Shown here one piece after another: positions 16,398 through 25,292 of a DNA stretch of 64,000 bases. This DNA comes from Labilithrix sp. Its GTDB lineage: Bacteria > Myxococcota_A > Polyangia > Polyangiales > Polyangiaceae. The stretch covers positions 124,001 through 188,000 of the forward strand of contig JAHBWE010000013.1 of NCBI GenBank assembly GCA_019637155.1, in the 5' to 3' direction. Position numbers and translations under genes: made by a program. The stretch's first letter is position 1. Every line of letters starts with the position of its first letter. Below the pieces are notes generated by a model that saw only the letters and a program-made list of their open reading frames with translations, was not told the DNA's origin and made no database searches.

Positions 16398-16479
16398 AGT
16401 GTTGGATCGGCCGACCATCCGCCCTTTTGGATGGCGGCGGCGGCTGAATGGGAGCGGGGAGCGCTCGTCTGCCTGCTCC

Positions 16480-17400
16480 ATGTCGCTCCGATTCGCGCTC
16501 GTCGTCGCTGGTTCTCTCGCCGTGATCGTTGGCTCTGCGACGGGGTGTGGGTTCATCCCCACCGTCGTCGACGTCGCGACGGGAGACGAGGATCCCTTCG
16601 TGGACGCGCTCGGCGTCGGGTCGACGTCGGCGACGCTGGAGAAGGCGTGCACCGACGGCAAGGCGTTCGCGAAGGCGCAGTGCGATCGCGGGCAGCGCTG
16701 CGCGACGAACGACGCGTACTGGTTCTGGAGCTGGGGCACCGGCGAGCAGTGCGAGCACAACGTCGCCTCCTGGTACGTCGGCGTGTTCGCCATCACCGGC
16801 ACCGACGAGCGCGTGAAGGCGTGCCAGCGCGAGCTCGAGGCGCCCGACTGCGGGCCGACGCCGGCGTGCGCGGACCTGAGCCGCGAGAAGCGTCGCGAGG
16901 AGGGCGTCGAGTGCTCGCGCACCGACGACTGCAAGGTCGGGCTCGCGTGCATCGACGGCAGCTGCGGCGCGCGCAAAGCGGAGGGCGCGTCGTGCGACGA
17001 CAGCGACGAATGCAGCCAGGGGCTCTCGTGTCAGAAGGAGGTCTGCAAGCCGGTCGTCGACGGCACGACCGCGTGCCGCTCCAGCGACGACTGCTCCGTC
17101 ACGCGCGACAGCGAGAGCGGCGGCTTCTTCATGCTCTTCTCGTCCGCGCGCTCCGATCGCTTCTATTGCGACGACACGACCCTGAAGTGCCGGAGCGTCG
17201 TGCGCGATCGCGAGCAAGGGGAGTCGTGCGGCGAAGGACGTCTCTGCGTCGACGGCCTCTACTGCAAGGGCCGCCTCTTGAACGGCGAAGGCCTCTGCAC
17301 GCGGCAGATCGCGTTCGGCGAGAAGTGCGAGGACCGCGAGGGCTGCTTCTCGTGCGAGGACGGCGTCTGCAAGGACCCGCTCGAGGGGACCTGCAAGTGA
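16480..17400 (+). CDS. Cys-rich lipoprotein
   Basis: A 306-aa protein. The start at 16480 (MSLRFALVV) gives signal SLAVIVGSATGCGFIP with a lipobox Cys at about 24. The first mature domain is helical with Trp/Tyr (YWFWSWGTGEQC). From about residue 140 the sequence is a string of C-x(5-8)-C knots (CSRTDDCKVGLACIDGSCG, CDDSDECSQGLSCQKEVC, CSVTRDSES, CEDREGCFSCEDGVC), like the protein at 11580. The function is unknown; it is probably surface-exposed in this lineage. Confidence 0.82.
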   Translation: MSLRFALVVAGSLAVIVGSATGCGFIPTVVDVATGDEDPFVDALGVGSTSATLEKACTDGKAFAKAQCDRGQRCATNDAYWFWSWGTGEQCEHNVASWYVGVFAITGTDERVKACQRELEAPDCGPTPACADLSREKRREEGVECSRTDDCKVGLACIDGSCGARKAEGASCDDSDECSQGLSCQKEVCKPVVDGTTACRSSDDCSVTRDSESGGFFMLFSSARSDRFYCDDTTLKCRSVVRDREQGESCGEGRLCVDGLYCKGRLLNGEGLCTRQIAFGEKCEDREGCFSCEDGVCKDPLEGTCK

Positions 17401-17514
17401 CGCCGTCGCTCGGCGGAGACAGGAAGAGCGCGTGCTGATCCATCCTCACGGGTGACCGAGGGCGGTAACGTAGCGTTTCCATTCGGCGGCACCGGGCATG
17501 CACCTACATGTGGC

Positions 17515-18618
17515 ATGCAGATCCTCAAGCTCCTCGCCGTCGTTCCAGTCCTCGCGCTCGGCTGTGCCGGCCCCGGCGATGACGAGGGCGCGAGCGTCGA
17601 AGCGGAGCTCGGCGCGGGGGCTTCGGTGCAGTTCACGACGTCGGTCGGCGCGGTCGTCGTCGACGGGAAGCGGATCTGCACGGCGGCGCTCGTCGACGTC
17701 GACGCGGAGGCGCACGTCGGTTCGGCGTCGCTCAGCGGCCGGCAGATCGTGGTCGGCGGCGCGTGCGTCGGGAAGCTCCGGAACGGCGTGAAGGGCGTGG
17801 CGGCCTTCGTCGTCTCGAAGAACGGCGTCTCGCTCGCGACGCCGATCCTCGCCTTCGACTTCGAGAGCGAAGCGGCGGCGGGTCTCGCGATCGGCGTCCT
17901 CTCGAACCAGCCGAAGGACACGAAGCCGATGAAGCTCTACGGCGCGAGCGGGACGCTGACCGGCGGCGCCGCCGTCGGCACCGTGCTGCGCGCGGACGAG
18001 AACGGCGTCCTCGTCGGCGCCGGCGTCTCGCTATACGCGGGCGCCGAGATCGACCTCGTCACGCAGTGCAGCGAGCTCCACTTCCGGGCCGCGGCTGGAA
18101 CGACGGTTGCGGCGGGCTTCGCCGCGTCGGACGACGGGCTCGGCGCCGCTGCGATCGTTGAGGTCGCGGGCGAGCTGCGCTTCGCGGCGTCGATCGACGC
18201 GGGGTGCGTCGTGCGGAAGATGCGAGGCACGATCCACCGCATCGCCGGCGACACGCTGCGCGTCTCTGGTGAGCTCGCGGACAAGCTCGCGCAGGCGGGG
18301 CAGGGCGAGCCGATCGCGGTCTACGAGCAGACGCAGCGCACGCAGATCGTCCGCGTCCGCGTGAACAGCCCGTCGACGACGATCCAGATCGGCGCGTTCG
18401 CGGCCGTGAGCGCGCGCGCGCTCGGCGTCCGCACCTTCACCGAGCACGGGCCGCAGGAGGACACCGCGTGCTCGATGGTCGCAGGCCAGTGCGAGATCCG
18501 CCCGATCCGCGGCGGGACCGGCGCGCCGCGCGGCTTCACGGCGGGGCAATACGTCGACATCGAGGTCACGATCCACTTCGGCCGCGGCCACGTCTTCATC
18601 GCGACGAAGAACGACTGA
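17515..18618 (+). CDS. Putative beta-rich lipoprotein, unknown function
   Basis: A 367-aa protein starting MQILKLLAVVPVLALGC with a lipobox Cys at residue 17. The mature part is Ala/Gly/Val-rich with alternating hydrophobic residues, suggesting beta-sandwich or solenoid structure, and few Cys. Two regions look mutually similar in character (TTSVGAVVVDGKRI; RAAAGTTVAAGFAAS). It ends VTIHFGRGHVFIATKND. No catalytic motif or known family is recognised. The frame is open to 17452, but the signal peptide fixes 17515. Confidence 0.68.
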   Translation: MQILKLLAVVPVLALGCAGPGDDEGASVEAELGAGASVQFTTSVGAVVVDGKRICTAALVDVDAEAHVGSASLSGRQIVVGGACVGKLRNGVKGVAAFVVSKNGVSLATPILAFDFESEAAAGLAIGVLSNQPKDTKPMKLYGASGTLTGGAAVGTVLRADENGVLVGAGVSLYAGAEIDLVTQCSELHFRAAAGTTVAAGFAASDDGLGAAAIVEVAGELRFAASIDAGCVVRKMRGTIHRIAGDTLRVSGELADKLAQAGQGEPIAVYEQTQRTQIVRVRVNSPSTTIQIGAFAAVSARALGVRTFTEHGPQEDTACSMVAGQCEIRPIRGGTGAPRGFTAGQYVDIEVTIHFGRGHVFIATKND

Positions 18619-18621
18619 AGC

Positions 18622-19485
18622 TCACATGACGAGAGACGGTAGGGGGAGCGCGCGGAGGGCCGCGACCCCGACCGGGCCGATGTCGTTCGAGGAGACGTCG
18701 AGCTCCTCGAGGCGCGCGAGGTGAGGTGAGCTCGCCAGCGCCAAGGCGCCTGCGTCGCCGATCCGGCAGCCCGTGAGCTTCAGCGTTCGCAACGTCGCGG
18801 CGACGGGAGAGCTCGCGAGCGCGGCCGCTCCTTCGTCTCCGATCGGCTCGCCGTGGATCGACAGGCGGCGCAGCGCGACGAACGGCGCCTCCGCCACTCG
18901 CTTCGCGCACTCGGCGCCGAGCTCGTCGCCACTCAACCGCAGCTCCTCGAGGTGCGCCATGTTCGGCGACGCGCACAGCGCCGCGAGGACCTCCGCGCCG
19001 AAGTACGAACGAAGGAGCGCGACGCCGCTCTCTTCGGGATCGATCCTGTCGCTGTGGGCGCGGAAGGAGAGCGACCGGATCGTTCGGGCGGCGGGGGACG
19101 CGAACACGTCCGCGAGGCCGTAGGCGTGGTCGAACAAGAGGCGGATCTCGAGGAACGGTAGCTGCTCCAGCACGGGCTCGAGGCACGCGATGCTCGCGGC
19201 GTCGATGCTCAACTGCTGCGGGAGCGGGGCGCAATGGATGTCTTCGCAGCCCGCGAGGCCCAGCGCCGCGGTCCAGGCCTTCCGTTCCTTCTCCCACAGA
19301 TTCAAGAGCGCGCTCACGCGCTCGCTTCGCTTTCGTCTTCCTGCTCCTCGCGTTCGCCGGAGCAGGAGGCGACCTCGCGCCGGAGCGTGGGTCAGCAGCC
19401 AGTCGAGGTACACGTCGAGCGCGCCGGCGACCGGGGGCGACGCCACCGCGAGACGCCACAGCGCGGCTTCGTCCTCGCCGATCAT
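18622..19485 (-). CDS. Leucine-rich-repeat protein with TIGR02996-like N-terminus
   Basis: A 287-aa protein, probably cytoplasmic. Residues 1-40 (DEAALWRLAVASPPVAGALDV, YLDWLL) resemble the TIGR02996 repeat-companion domain found with LRRs in myxobacteria and planctomycetes, though degenerate. Residues about 150-287 hold ribonuclease-inhibitor-type LRRs of 24-28 residues (HLEELRLSGDELGAECAKRV, ALRRLSIHGEPIGDEGAAAL, TLRTLKLTGCRIGDAGALAL, RLEELDVSSNDIGPVGVAAL). It is a likely protein-interaction module. Convergent with the lipoprotein at 17515 (3 bp gap). It is the same family as the protein at 55309. Confidence 0.78.
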   Translation of the reverse strand: MIGEDEAALWRLAVASPPVAGALDVYLDWLLTHAPARGRLLLRRTRGAGRRKRSERVSALLNLWEKERKAWTAALGLAGCEDIHCAPLPQQLSIDAASIACLEPVLEQLPFLEIRLLFDHAYGLADVFASPAARTIRSLSFRAHSDRIDPEESGVALLRSYFGAEVLAALCASPNMAHLEELRLSGDELGAECAKRVAEAPFVALRRLSIHGEPIGDEGAAALASSPVAATLRTLKLTGCRIGDAGALALASSPHLARLEELDVSSNDIGPVGVAALRALPLPSLVM

Positions 19486-19552
19486 CCGTTCGCGCGCGGT
19501 CTCACTCGCGCAGCCTCACGCGCCTGGTCCATCGGGCGCTCGTGGCGGGTGG

Positions 19553-20371
19553 TTACTCCGCGGTGTCGGGGAGGGAGTCGGCGTCGGCGCAGCAGCGGAA
19601 GCCGGTCGAGTAGTCGTAGTAGGTCTTCGCGTGCGCGGACGTCTTGTAGTCGCAGCCCTCGCCGTTCAGCTTCGTGTCGAGGTAGTAGCCGCCGCGGAAC
19701 GTGCCGTCCGCCGTCCACTCGTGGATGTTGCCGACCATGTCGTGCACGCCGTAGCCGTTCGTGCACTGCGTCGTCGACGCCGTCTTCGCGAGCGTGTTGT
19801 CCTGCTGGTTCGCCTGCGGATCGTTGAGCGACGTGCCGTCGGCGCGGCCGCCGTGGAGCTTGCCCATCGGGGACGTGCGGGCGGTGTCGACGCACGCGTT
19901 CGCGACGCGATCGTTGCCGTACGGGAAGCGCGTGTGCTCGGGACCCTTGCACGCCGCCTTCCACTCGTCCGCGCGGCAGAGGCGCTTGCCCGACGCTTTG
20001 CACGCCTTCGACGCTTCGACCATCGAGATGTGCGCCTGCGGCACGACGTTCGGACGCGACACCGCGCGGACCTTGTGGCCGTTCGGCGCCTCGTACGGGC
20101 TCCACGCCTTCTCGGCCCCGTTCTCGCCGATCTCGACGAGCGAGCCCTCGTACTTGTCGACGCAGCTCTTGCCGACGAGCGCCATGTTCGACGGGCACGC
20201 CGACTTGATGGGCGAGGGCGCCGCCGGGCGCGCGATGAGCGCGTTCTCGACGACGGCGGCCGCGACGTTCGCGATCGGGCCCTTCGACGTACGCGGAGCC
20301 GCGAGACCCGCGCTCGCCACGAGCACCGAACCGACCACTGCGCAACCGAGGACCCAACGAACCATCGACAT
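19553..20371 (-). CDS. SUMF1/formylglycine-generating-enzyme-like exported protein
   Basis: A 272-aa protein. A signal peptide (VRWVLGCAVVGSVLVASAG) indicates export. The mature domain is of SUMF1/FGE type: DMALVGKSCVDKYEGS at the start (family pattern D-x-Y-E-V-T), SWxxA-like VEASKACKASGKRLCRADEW (family: A-x-x-x-C-x-x-x-G-x-R-L-P-T-E-A-E-W), NACVDTARTSP, HDMVGNIHEWTADG and STGFRCC at the end (family G-F-R). Many bacterial members are not formylglycine generators but chaperones or substrate-binding domains; the two Cys of true FGE are not in the standard place. The start at 20371 is chosen for the signal; GTG 20392 is possible. Confidence 0.82.
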   Translation of the reverse strand: MSMVRWVLGCAVVGSVLVASAGLAAPRTSKGPIANVAAAVVENALIARPAAPSPIKSACPSNMALVGKSCVDKYEGSLVEIGENGAEKAWSPYEAPNGHKVRAVSRPNVVPQAHISMVEASKACKASGKRLCRADEWKAACKGPEHTRFPYGNDRVANACVDTARTSPMGKLHGGRADGTSLNDPQANQQDNTLAKTASTTQCTNGYGVHDMVGNIHEWTADGTFRGGYYLDTKLNGEGCDYKTSAHAKTYYDYSTGFRCCADADSLPDTAE

Positions 20372-20590
20372 GCTGGGCCGCGCCTGATCCACGAACGATG
20401 CCAGGATGCTTGCCCAATGTTTTCAGGTATTTGGAAAGTTGGAGCCCAAAACGATGGAGGAGGGTAGTCCTCGGTCGAGGACCCGCGTCCGCTCGCGAAA
20501 CCCAAGAAAAACCGAGGTGATCTGCGATTGAGACGCACGCGCTCCGTGTCTCGCCCTGAATCCGATACAGCGGCGGATACAGTCCCCCGA

Positions 20591-20635
20591 ACGATACTGA
20601 ACTTCTTCTCAGTCTGCCCTGCGCGCATGTATCGT
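20591..20635. promoter_or_regulatory. Inverted repeat ACGATAC/GTATCGT upstream of RNase H-like gene
   Basis: ACGATAC (20591-20597) and GTATCGT (20629-20635) are perfect 7-bp inverted arms separated by 31 bp, ending 7 bp before ATG 20643. CCGATACAG/CGGATACAG-like direct repeats lie just upstream (20560-20582). This is a candidate operator set in the 271-bp divergent gap, which holds no gene. Confidence 0.35.
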
Positions 20636-20642
20636 AGTCCCC

Positions 20643-22334
20643 ATGTCCGCCGGCTCGCGCCTCTCCTCCCGGCTAGCGCGCCTCAACCTGCCGGAACCAC
20701 ACAAGAATGGCGGCACGAAAGCGCCGGCGAGGACGGCGCACCGGCTCGACTTTGCGGCAACGACCGCAACCGACCGCCCCGCGCCCATACGCCCACGTTC
20801 CGTCGACGACAGCGACCCACGCTTCGACGGCGCGCGCCCCGCGAGCAAGCCTTCGCGCCTCCCCTCCATAGAGGACGCGGATGGCGGGGCGCCACGCTTC
20901 GATCTCGAGAGCGATGACCGTGAGCCGCGGTTCGACTTCGTGCGTCCCCCGAGCGATGACGGCGAGCGACGCTTCGTGCGCCCCGCGAGCGAGCGGTCAC
21001 GTCGTTCCGCGGATGCGGACGACGGTGAGCCGCGGTTCGACTTCGTGCGTCCCGCGGGTGAGCCATCGCGCATAGGTGAGGGCGGCGGGCTGCGCCTCTC
21101 CATAGAGGACGCGGGGCCGCAGCGCGGCGGCGATGAGGGTGGGTTGCTCGAGGACCTGAGGATGCGCATGGATGCGATCCTCGCGCGGACGCGGGCGGAG
21201 CCGTCGCGTTCGCCGCCGCGTGTCGACGTCGATCTCCCGTTCTTCGTCGAGCACACCGACGCGGGGCCGCTCCACGTGCGGACCGTGCGTCATGGCGGCG
21301 AGCATCGCATCGGCCGGATCCCCCTCGCGCCCGCGCGGCGGGCGAGCGCCGAGCTCCTCGCGCTCCTCGCGCTCGACCCTTCGCTCGCCGCGTGCGATCC
21401 GGCGCGCGCCCTCTACCTCGACACCGAGACCACCGGCCTCGGGCCCGGCGCCGGCACGGTCGCGTTCCTCGTCGGCCTCGCGTGGTTCGACCTCGGCGAC
21501 GGCGCGCGCCCGCCCGCCCTCGTCGTCGAGCAGCTCCTCGTGCGCCGCCTCGGCGAAGAAGCGCCCGTGCTCGCGCGCGTCGCCGAGCGCGTCCGCGCCG
21601 CGTCGATGCTCGTCACCTTCAACGGCAAGAGCTTCGACCTGCCCGTCCTGCGCACCCGCTTCGTGATGGGACGGATGGAGCCTCCACCCGAGCCGCCGCA
21701 CCTCGACCTCGTCCATGTCGCGCGGAGGCTGCACAAGGACCGCGCGATCGGCACGAGGCTCGGCGCGCTGGAGCGCGAGGTGCTCGGCTTCGTGCGCGAG
21801 GACGACGTGCCCTCCGGCGAAGTAAGTGCATGTTACCTGCATTTTCTCCGCAGCGGCGATCCGCGCGCGCTCCTCGGCGTCGTCGATCACAACGCGTGGG
21901 ACGTCGAGTCGATGGCCGCGCTCGTCGGCCTCTACGGCGAGCCGCTCGACGGCACGCAGCTCGAGGCGGGCGACCTCGTCGGCGTCGCGCGGACGCTGAA
22001 GCGCGCGGGCGAGAAGGAGCTCGCGCAGTCGGTGGCGGACGAGGCGATCGCGCGCGGGGCAGGACACGCCGGCACGCGGGCGCGCGCGGACATCGCGAAG
22101 GCGCGCGGCGACAAGGCGCGGGCGCTCGCCGACTTCGAGGAGCTCGCCTCGTCGATCGACGACCCCACCGTCCGCCTCGAGCTCGCCAAGCTCTACGAGC
22201 ACCACGCGAAGGACGCCGCGCGCGCGCTTGCGGTCTGCCTCGAAGGTACGAGCGAGGTGGACGCCGCGAGCCTCCGCCGCCGCGCGCGCCTCGAGAAGAA
22301 GCTCGCCAAGCAGCAGGGGCGCCTCCTCGGCTGA
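20643..22334 (+). CDS. RNase H-like (DEDD-type) exonuclease-domain protein with helical repeats
   Basis: A 563-aa protein. The N-terminal 200 residues are basic/acidic low complexity with repeated FDFVRP segments (DNA direct repeats near 20922-20950 and 21024-21052). Residues about 255-440 are an RNase H-like domain of the YprB group: LYLDTETTGLGPG (Asp260, Glu262), VTFNGKSFDLPVLRTRF, LDLVHVARRL and VVDHNAWDVESMAAL supply the acidic residues. Residues about 450-563 are TPR-like helices (DLVGVARTLKRAGEKELAQ, ALADFEELASSIDDP). A single-strand or structured nucleic-acid nuclease role is likely. An AT-rich rare-codon island (GAA GTA AGT GCA TGT) lies at about 21819-21845. It ends 36 bp before leuS. 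Confidence 0.78.
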   Translation: MSAGSRLSSRLARLNLPEPHKNGGTKAPARTAHRLDFAATTATDRPAPIRPRSVDDSDPRFDGARPASKPSRLPSIEDADGGAPRFDLESDDREPRFDFVRPPSDDGERRFVRPASERSRRSADADDGEPRFDFVRPAGEPSRIGEGGGLRLSIEDAGPQRGGDEGGLLEDLRMRMDAILARTRAEPSRSPPRVDVDLPFFVEHTDAGPLHVRTVRHGGEHRIGRIPLAPARRASAELLALLALDPSLAACDPARALYLDTETTGLGPGAGTVAFLVGLAWFDLGDGARPPALVVEQLLVRRLGEEAPVLARVAERVRAASMLVTFNGKSFDLPVLRTRFVMGRMEPPPEPPHLDLVHVARRLHKDRAIGTRLGALEREVLGFVREDDVPSGEVSACYLHFLRSGDPRALLGVVDHNAWDVESMAALVGLYGEPLDGTQLEAGDLVGVARTLKRAGEKELAQSVADEAIARGAGHAGTRARADIAKARGDKARALADFEELASSIDDPTVRLELAKLYEHHAKDAARALAVCLEGTSEVDAASLRRRARLEKKLAKQQGRLLG

Positions 22335-22370
22335 CGTCGCGACGTCGCGCTTCGTGGTAGAAACTTCGGC

Positions 22371-25292
22371 ATGTCCGAGGCCGAGAGCCCGAATCCGAAC
22401 GCGTACGATCCGTCCGTCATCGAGCCGAAGTGGCAGAAGTGGTGGGAGGAGAACAAGACCTTCGCCGCGCCCGCGCGCGAGGCCTCCTCGAAGCGACCGA
22501 AGAAGTACGTCCTCGACATGTTCCCGTATCCCTCCGGGGCGGGGCTCCACGTCGGCCACCCCGAGGGCTACACCGCGACGGACATCGTCTGCCGCTTCGA
22601 GCGCATGCGCGGCGTCGACGTGCTCCATCCGATGGGCTGGGACGCGTTCGGCCTCCCCGCCGAGCAGCACGCGATCAAGACGGGGACCCACCCGCGCTCG
22701 ACCACGCTCAAGAACATCGAGAACTTCCGGCGCCAGCTGAAGATGCTCGGCTTCAGCTACGACTGGGCGCGCGAGGTCGACACGACCGATCCCGGCTACG
22801 TGAAGTGGACGCAGTGGATCTTCCTCCAGCTCTTCCGCAAGGGGCTCGCGTTCCAGCAGTCGAACATGCCGGTCAACTGGTGCCCCGCGCTCGGCACCGT
22901 GCTCGCGAACGACGAGGTCACCGCCGACGGCCGGAGCGAGGTCGGCGGCTTCCCGGTCGAGAAGCTCAAGATCCGGCAGTGGTCGCTCAAGATCACGGCC
23001 TTCGCCGATCGCCTCCTCGAAGGCCTGAAGGACCTCGACTGGCCGGAGACGAAGGCGAAGCAGACGCACTGGATCGGCCGGAGCGAGGGCGCGAACGTCG
23101 ACTTCGGCGTGGAGGGGCACCCCGACGCGAAGATCACCGTCTTCACCACGCGCGTCGACACGCTCCCGGGCGCCACGTACGTCGTGCTCGCGCCGGAGCA
23201 CCCGCTCGCGATCGCGATCGCGACGCCCGAGCACCAGGCGAAGGTGAAGGCCTACGCCGACGACGCGAACGCGAAGAGCGACGTCGTGCGCTCCGACGTC
23301 ACGCGCGCGAAGACGGGCGTGCCGACCGGCGCGTTCGCGCTCAATCCGCTCAACGGCGACAAGATCCCGGTCTGGGTCGGCGACTACGTCATCGGCAGCT
23401 ACGGCACCGGCGCGGTGATGGCGGTGCCCGCGCACGACGAGCGCGATCACGCGTTCGCGGTGAAGTACGGCCTCCCGATCGTCCGCGTCGTCGCGAAGGC
23501 GGACGGCGCCGAGGTCGACGTCGACAAAGCGGCGTTCGTCGACGACGGCGTCGCGAACGCGGCCGCGATCGAGCGGAGCCGCGCGCCGATCCCCCCGAAG
23601 ACGCCGAGCGAGCAGGTCCGCCGCCTCGTCACCGACTGGCTCGCGGCAGAAGGGAAGGGGAGCTCGAAGATCACGTACAAGCTCCGCGACTGGGTCTTCT
23701 CTCGCCAGCGCTACTGGGGCGAGCCGATCCCGATCTACTTCCCCGTCACCTGCGACGGCGACCCGCGCGTGAAGGGTGCAAACTACACCATCCACTACGA
23801 CGATCCGATCGCGGTCGACGAGAGCGAGCTTCCGCTCATGCTCCCGGACCTCGAGGACTTCAAGCCCGGCACCGATCCCGCCGGCCCGCTCGCGCGCGCG
23901 CTCGAATGGCGCTTCTTCCAGAAGGACGGCAAGTGGTTCGCGCGCGAGACCAACACGATGCCGCAGTGGGCGGGCTCGTGCTGGTACTACCTCCGCTTCG
24001 TCGATCCGAAGAACGCGCAGGAGGCGTGGAGCGGCTCGGCGTACGACGCGTGGATGCCGGTCGACCTCTACGTCGGCGGCAGCGAGCACGCCGTGCTCCA
24101 CCTCCTCTACGCGCGCTTCTGGCACAAGGTCCTCTTCGACCTCGGTCTCGTGAAGCACGAGGAGCCGTTCCAGAAGCTCGTTCACCAGGGCCTCATCCTC
24201 GGCGAGGTCGAGCACATCGTCTTCCACGAGGCGACCGCGATCCCGGGCGCGCGCGCGAAGCGCGAGGGGGATGCGTGGGTCGACGTCGAGACGGGCGCGC
24301 GGCTCACCGAGCGCCGCATGAAGTCGGGCGACCTCGTCGCGAAGAGCGACGTCTTCTACCTGCCCGAGAGCGAGGGCGCCCCCGACGTCCCGGTCCTCAC
24401 GACCGAGGACGGCGAGCACTTCGCCTTCTACGCGCCGTCCGAGACGCTCGTCAGCGCGGAGCTGACGAAGGAGCGCGACGACGGCACGTACGAGCACGCG
24501 AAGACGAGGAAGACGCTCGTCACGCGGCGCGTGGTCGAAGCGGACATGACGAAGAAGGGCGTGCACTTCCACCTCACGTCGCATCCCGACGTCCGCGTGC
24601 TCTCGCAGGCGTTCAAGATGAGCAAGTCGCGCGGCAACGTCGTGAACCCGGACGTGCTCATCAAGAGCCACGGCGCGGACTCGCTCCGTCTCTACGAGAT
24701 GTTCATGGGGCCGCTCGAGGCGGTGAAGCCGTGGCAGACGAGCGGCATCGAAGGCGTGCGCCGCTTCCTCGAGCGCGCGTGGAACGTCTCGACCGCGAAC
24801 GTCACCGACGAGCCCGCCGCCTACGACGACGCGACGCAGCGCCTCGTCCACAAGACGATCAAGAAGGTGACGGAGGACGTCGAGGGGATGCGCTTCAACA
24901 CCGCCATCTCGGCGATGATGATCCTCGTCAACCACCTCGCGAAGCTCCCGAAGGTCCCGATCGCGGCCGCGCGCGCGCTCACGCTCATCCTCTCGCCGTT
25001 CGCGCCGCACGCGGGCGAGGAGCTCTGGCAGCGCCTCGGCGGCGAGACGACGCTCGCCTACGAGCCGTGGCCGGCGTTCGATCCTGCGCTCGTGAAGGAC
25101 GACGTCATCGAGATCGGCGTCCAGATCAACGGCAAGGCGCGCGCCTCGATCCAGATCCCGGCCGACGCGGACGAGGCTACCGCGAAGGGGATCGCGCTCG
25201 ACGACGCGACGGTGAAGCAACACGTCGACGGCAAGGCGATCAAGAAGGTCATCTTCGTGAAGGGCCGCATCCTCAACCTCATCGTCGGATGA
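22371..25292 (+). CDS. leuS: Leucyl-tRNA synthetase
   Basis: A 973-aa class I aminoacyl-tRNA synthetase that charges tRNA-Leu. HIGH box HVGH is at 60-63 in PYPSGAGLHVGHPEGY; tRNA-Leu-type signature WDAFGLPAEQHAI; CP1 editing domain with DTLPGATYVVLAPEHPLA and GTGAVMAVPAHDERDHAFA; KMSKS 749-753; anticodon-binding helical domain at the end with EELWQRLGG. The length exceeds the usual 810-880. The extra about 80-100 residues lie between HQGLILGE and KMSKS (charged ARAKREGDAWVDVETGARL, then KKGVHFHLTSHPDV), a lineage-specific insertion near the catalytic loop. Its stop overlaps the following lipoprotein gene (ATGA). Confidence 0.98.
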   Translation: MSEAESPNPNAYDPSVIEPKWQKWWEENKTFAAPAREASSKRPKKYVLDMFPYPSGAGLHVGHPEGYTATDIVCRFERMRGVDVLHPMGWDAFGLPAEQHAIKTGTHPRSTTLKNIENFRRQLKMLGFSYDWAREVDTTDPGYVKWTQWIFLQLFRKGLAFQQSNMPVNWCPALGTVLANDEVTADGRSEVGGFPVEKLKIRQWSLKITAFADRLLEGLKDLDWPETKAKQTHWIGRSEGANVDFGVEGHPDAKITVFTTRVDTLPGATYVVLAPEHPLAIAIATPEHQAKVKAYADDANAKSDVVRSDVTRAKTGVPTGAFALNPLNGDKIPVWVGDYVIGSYGTGAVMAVPAHDERDHAFAVKYGLPIVRVVAKADGAEVDVDKAAFVDDGVANAAAIERSRAPIPPKTPSEQVRRLVTDWLAAEGKGSSKITYKLRDWVFSRQRYWGEPIPIYFPVTCDGDPRVKGANYTIHYDDPIAVDESELPLMLPDLEDFKPGTDPAGPLARALEWRFFQKDGKWFARETNTMPQWAGSCWYYLRFVDPKNAQEAWSGSAYDAWMPVDLYVGGSEHAVLHLLYARFWHKVLFDLGLVKHEEPFQKLVHQGLILGEVEHIVFHEATAIPGARAKREGDAWVDVETGARLTERRMKSGDLVAKSDVFYLPESEGAPDVPVLTTEDGEHFAFYAPSETLVSAELTKERDDGTYEHAKTRKTLVTRRVVEADMTKKGVHFHLTSHPDVRVLSQAFKMSKSRGNVVNPDVLIKSHGADSLRLYEMFMGPLEAVKPWQTSGIEGVRRFLERAWNVSTANVTDEPAAYDDATQRLVHKTIKKVTEDVEGMRFNTAISAMMILVNHLAKLPKVPIAAARALTLILSPFAPHAGEELWQRLGGETTLAYEPWPAFDPALVKDDVIEIGVQINGKARASIQIPADADEATAKGIALDDATVKQHVDGKAIKKVIFVKGRILNLIVG

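Larger units (their letters stand above)
16000..16479. other. 480-bp intergenic region with a Cys-rich remnant
   Basis: No complete gene is supported. On the minus strand about 16239-16340 translates to RCTKRCNFYCDTDEDCVKSD, a Cys-rich tail of the local lipoprotein type, without a credible start or signal peptide. The rest shows no recognisable motif. Confidence 0.4.
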
